Assembly (NCBI GenBank): GCA_019240475.1
Contig: JAFAYI010000031.1
Coordinates: 62,001-126,000 of the forward strand
DNA: 64,000 bases
Direction: 5' to 3'
From: Acidobacteriaceae bacterium
GTDB lineage: Bacteria > Acidobacteriota > Terriglobia > Bryobacterales > Bryobacteraceae
Shown: positions 62,017-64,000 of the stretch, one piece after another
Numbering within the stretch: position 1 is the first letter of the stretch
Layout of the letters: every line of letters starts with the position of its first letter
Notes under the pieces: model-generated
Database searches by the model: none
What the model saw: only the letters and a program-made list of their open reading frames with translations
Told to the model about the DNA's origin: nothing
Translations under genes and position numbers: made by a program

Positions 62017-62277
62017 GTTCAGGTGAATTGTATTTTTTCGACCTTTAAGCCTCTATAACGTTACCGCGCCTGCGCGTGCGGGATAGGCCTACGATTGTGC
62101 ATGCCATGCACATTTCCGGCGAGTGCAGAGGGAAGGGTTTGGGTTGTGCTTTGCCCAACCCTCGGCCTAAAAGCGCAAAAATGCCTCCGACCTGTTGACT
62201 CGCCGTGGAAAACGAGTGGACGTGTGCGTACATGGACAGAAGATGGAGCAACCAGGGCTCCAGAACCGTATTTAGAC
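62017..62277. other. Upstream region of the XRE gene
   Basis: About 260 bp with no supported gene. Opposing frames have no motifs. Confidence 0.35.
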
Positions 62278-62418
62278 TCATGGCGAGCGCCGTTTCTTCG
62301 GCTTCCGCCGCTTGAATCGTTTCCCGATAAATTCTTCGACGCGCCGACCGGACAAACTGATCGCGATGTCGCGAATCCAGGCAAGTACGGTTTCGAGAAG
62401 GAATCGGGTCAGTTCCAT
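62278..62418 (-). CDS. Possible small membrane-associated protein
   Basis: 46 residues: a hydrophobic N-terminal helix (LTRFLLETVLAWIRDIAISL) and a Lys/Arg-rich tail. The composition is coherent for a small amphipathic protein, but no ribosome-binding site supports the start, so this is tentative. Confidence 0.3.
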   Translation of the reverse strand: MELTRFLLETVLAWIRDIAISLSGRRVEEFIGKRFKRRKPKKRRSP

Positions 62419-62442
62419 CGCGTCATGGTGCGCGCCAGGGAA

Positions 62443-62531
62443 AACGAAAAAAAGGCCCGTGGAGGTGCGTGCAGTGTCCAAAAGCTTCTAAAAGGGGCGT
62501 TGTATGCCTCTCCGTCGGCCTTTTTTTCGTT
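62443..62531. ncRNA. Long inverted repeat / bidirectional hairpin, possible small RNA
   Basis: AACGAAAAAAAGGCC at 62443-62457 is the exact complement of GGCCTTTTTTTCGTT at 62517-62531, and inside GGAG (62461-62464) pairs with CTCC (62510-62513) after a symmetric 3-nt bulge. The interior is ~45 nt. Either direction ends in a T-run, so it could act as a two-way terminator or encode a structured RNA. Confidence 0.45.
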
Positions 62532-62555
62532 CCGTTTCCCGCCCATACTCCCCCG

Positions 62556-62753
62556 ATGGATTCTCTTGAGCGACTCCAAAAGTTGGCTGGTCCGGACACG
62601 ATCAATTGGACGACCGTTCAGCTTGAAGCATTGAATCGCGACATCGATGCAATGGCCGCGTTGTTACTCGATTTTTACCTTGCGCAAGGGAAAGCGAAGG
62701 AGCAGCGGGAATGTGGATCAGTCGAGCTTGACGTCTCGCAACCCGACCGTTAG
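62556..62753 (+). CDS. Small protein upstream of the serine recombinase
   Basis: 65 residues from the ATG at 62556 (MDSLERLQKLAGPDTINW), a helical acidic protein. Thirty-eight bp before the recombinase gene on the same strand; small accessory genes of this sort often precede large serine recombinases. Not recognised. Confidence 0.5.
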   Translation: MDSLERLQKLAGPDTINWTTVQLEALNRDIDAMAALLLDFYLAQGKAKEQRECGSVELDVSQPDR

Positions 62754-62791
62754 GGTCAGGTTGCATGCAGAAACGAATGTGACTGAAAAAC

Positions 62792-64000
62792 ATGAAAGGC
62801 ATCATTTATTGTCGGGTTTCTTCAAAAGAACAGATCGAGGGAACCAGCCTCGAATCACAGCGGACGGCGTGCATGGAATACGCACGATCTAAAAACATCG
62901 ACGTATTGAAGGTGTTCGTCGAGCAAGGCGAATCCGCGAAATTTGCTGATAGAACTAAGCTTCTTGAACTCATCGATTTCTGCCGGACACATCAGAACGC
63001 CGTAAACGTGCTCCTCGTCTGGAAGGTTGACCGCTTCGCGAGGAACGTGGCCGACCACTTCAGCGTGAAGGCCACGCTCGGCAAGTATGGCGTGCAGATC
63101 GTGTCCGTCACGGAACCAATTGACGCCAATCCTGAAGGCCGATTGATGGAGACGATTCTCGCTGGATTTGCGCAATTTGATAACGATGTTCGCGCCATGA
63201 GGACAGTACAAGGCATGCGGCGCAAACTGCAGGAAGGAATCTCCCCGTTCCGTCCCCCGTTCGGCTACAAAAGCTCGGTGACAGCCCATGAAAAGAAATT
63301 GATACCCGACGTGCCCGACCAGCCTGCGTTCGACATAATTCAGAGAGCCTTCGCTGAATACGCCACCGGCACCCACACACGGGCCGAGATAGGCCGCCTT
63401 ATGGAATCGTGGGGGCTCCATGCATTACGTGGAAGGTCATTCGCGCCTCAATCGCTTTATGACCTCTTCACAAATCCGTACTACGGTGGAATCCTTGTTG
63501 ACCCTTGGACGGGAGAAGAATACTCTGGCAGGCACAGGCCGGCGGTCACTCGAGAAGAGTTTGCGGTTGTACAACGAGTGATGGCGAAACGAGACAGATC
63601 GGTAGCGCATCGGGTCGAACGCGAAGAGTTCCCTCTGCGAGGCTTTGTCCGGTGCGAGGCCTGCGGGCACGGGCTCACCGGAGCCTTCTCCCGTGGTCGA
63701 AGCAGTCTCTATCCTTATTACTTCTGCGCTCAGCGAGGATGCCCGAAACGAGCCAAAAGCATTCCCATTGATACTTTGCATTCCGAATTTACTTCATTTC
63801 TCGACGAGATTACTTTGCGTCCGCAGATGGTTCCCGCCATTCGCGAGCGCGTCTGGACGATAGCCTCGCGAGAACAGCAAAATCGCTCAGGCGACGTGCA
63901 GCGCCGTCGCAAACGCCTGGAGCAAATACAGCAGGGAATCAGCGAACTGATCCGCATGCGAGCGCAGAACCTCATAACGGATGGGGAGTTCTCAAAAGAA
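62792..64000 (+). CDS. Large serine recombinase (5' part; runs off the window)
   Basis: 403 codons visible, no stop. The catalytic domain begins MKGIIYCRVSSKEQ with the serine nucleophile in CRVSS; downstream are SLESQRTAC, VWKVDRFARN and MRRKLQEGISPFRPPFGY. A recombinase zinc-ribbon motif (CEACGHGL with a second Cys pair) and a C-terminal coiled coil (EQIQQGISELI) follow. This type integrates phages and mobile elements by itself. Whether it belongs to the same island as the tyrosine integrase or to a second element cannot be decided here. Confidence 0.85.
   Translation, partial: MKGIIYCRVSSKEQIEGTSLESQRTACMEYARSKNIDVLKVFVEQGESAKFADRTKLLELIDFCRTHQNAVNVLLVWKVDRFARNVADHFSVKATLGKYGVQIVSVTEPIDANPEGRLMETILAGFAQFDNDVRAMRTVQGMRRKLQEGISPFRPPFGYKSSVTAHEKKLIPDVPDQPAFDIIQRAFAEYATGTHTRAEIGRLMESWGLHALRGRSFAPQSLYDLFTNPYYGGILVDPWTGEEYSGRHRPAVTREEFAVVQRVMAKRDRSVAHRVEREEFPLRGFVRCEACGHGLTGAFSRGRSSLYPYYFCAQRGCPKRAKSIPIDTLHSEFTSFLDEITLRPQMVPAIRERVWTIASREQQNRSGDVQRRRKRLEQIQQGISELIRMRAQNLITDGEFSKE

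Larger units (their letters stand above)
45135..64000. mobile_element. Integrated mobilizable island (left end to beyond the window)
   Basis: Bounded at left by the tRNA-Pro fragment. Contains a tyrosine integrase with HTH/excisionase-like gene, methylase, coupling-type ATPase, replication-relaxation protein and later a large serine recombinase, with a cargo of ubiquitin-like, DGQHR, radical SAM and Hsp90-like genes. The orientation of the tRNA fragment predicts an intact tRNA-Pro(TGG) on the far right side. The element extends past base 64000, so its full size is unknown; the part right of the integrase could also be a second, nested element. Confidence 0.75.

Noticed and set aside
1..64000. 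CRISPR array or rRNA operon
   Set aside because: I saw no regularly spaced direct repeats and no rRNA-like sequence. The only tRNA-like sequence is the 49-bp fragment.

Overview
The window looks like the chromosome of an acidobacterium, perhaps close to Solibacter/Bryobacter. This is inferred from family content: two very large Oar-type TonB-dependent receptors with N-terminal carboxypeptidase-regulatory domains, an ADOP-type permease, a Reg_prop/Y_Y_Y sensor kinase, a kumamolisin-like protease and a CRTAC1/TPR pair. Coding density is high and no rRNA operon is seen. The window has a chromosomal part (about 1-45.1 kb, with several accessory insertions) and an integrated island (45.1 kb to beyond the right end).

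Chromosomal part. 0-5.6 kb: a six-gene stressosome-type signalling operon (RsbR, RsbS, RsbT, an ATPase-PP2C fusion and two complex histidine kinases), mostly with overlapping ends. 5.7-13.3 kb: DUF2277 and YbaK genes, a secreted sedolisin, then a redox-signalling block (UBP zinc finger, CRP-domain kinase, receiver-thioredoxin-reductase fusion lacking the CxxC, DsbA-like protein) and a metallo-beta-lactamase-like protein without its metal motif. 13.7-21.2 kb: a TonB-dependent receptor divergent from a one-piece propeller sensor kinase with its NarL-type regulator. 21.4-24.8 kb: a compact unit of strong promoter, 77-residue peptide, hairpin, radical SAM enzyme and cytochrome P450 (apparently with a CUG start), which resembles a peptide natural-product locus. 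25.0-28.5 kb: a decayed TonB-dependent receptor cut by a complete 2,739-bp IS-like element with 16-bp inverted repeats and an 8-bp target duplication. The element carries a transposase plus passenger genes, including an SDH/ClpP-fold protease. 28.5-41 kb: CRTAC1 and TPR proteins, a LacI remnant beside a GH51 arabinofuranosidase, GreB, an ADOP permease, a broken 3' end of an Hsp90-like ATPase gene and a second TonB-dependent receptor. 41-44.8 kb: a multi-membrane-segment protein and a SEFIR-NACHT protein, an NLR-like defence pair.

Island. A 49-bp 3' fragment of tRNA-Pro(TGG) on the minus strand at 45135-45183 marks the left attachment site; an intact tRNA would be expected beyond the right edge. 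The cargo (45.4-54.9 kb) contains two paralogous DGQHR (DndB-like) proteins, two ParB-like proteins, an Hsp90-type ATPase, a radical SAM protein and a complete small ubiquitin-like operon (Ubl, E2-like, JAB/JAMM peptidase, E1/ThiF). I regard this as the most interesting system in the window. The backbone (55-60 kb) is a minus-strand operon: DNA adenine methylase, a T4SS coupling-type ATPase broken by a one-base frameshift, a replication-relaxation protein, a zinc-ribbon membrane protein, an excisionase-like HTH protein and a tyrosine integrase. Further right are LuxR- and XRE-type regulators, a RuvC-like protein and a large serine recombinase that runs off the end of the window.

Calls come from reading motifs, overlaps and repeats directly; family names are from recognition and no database search was run.
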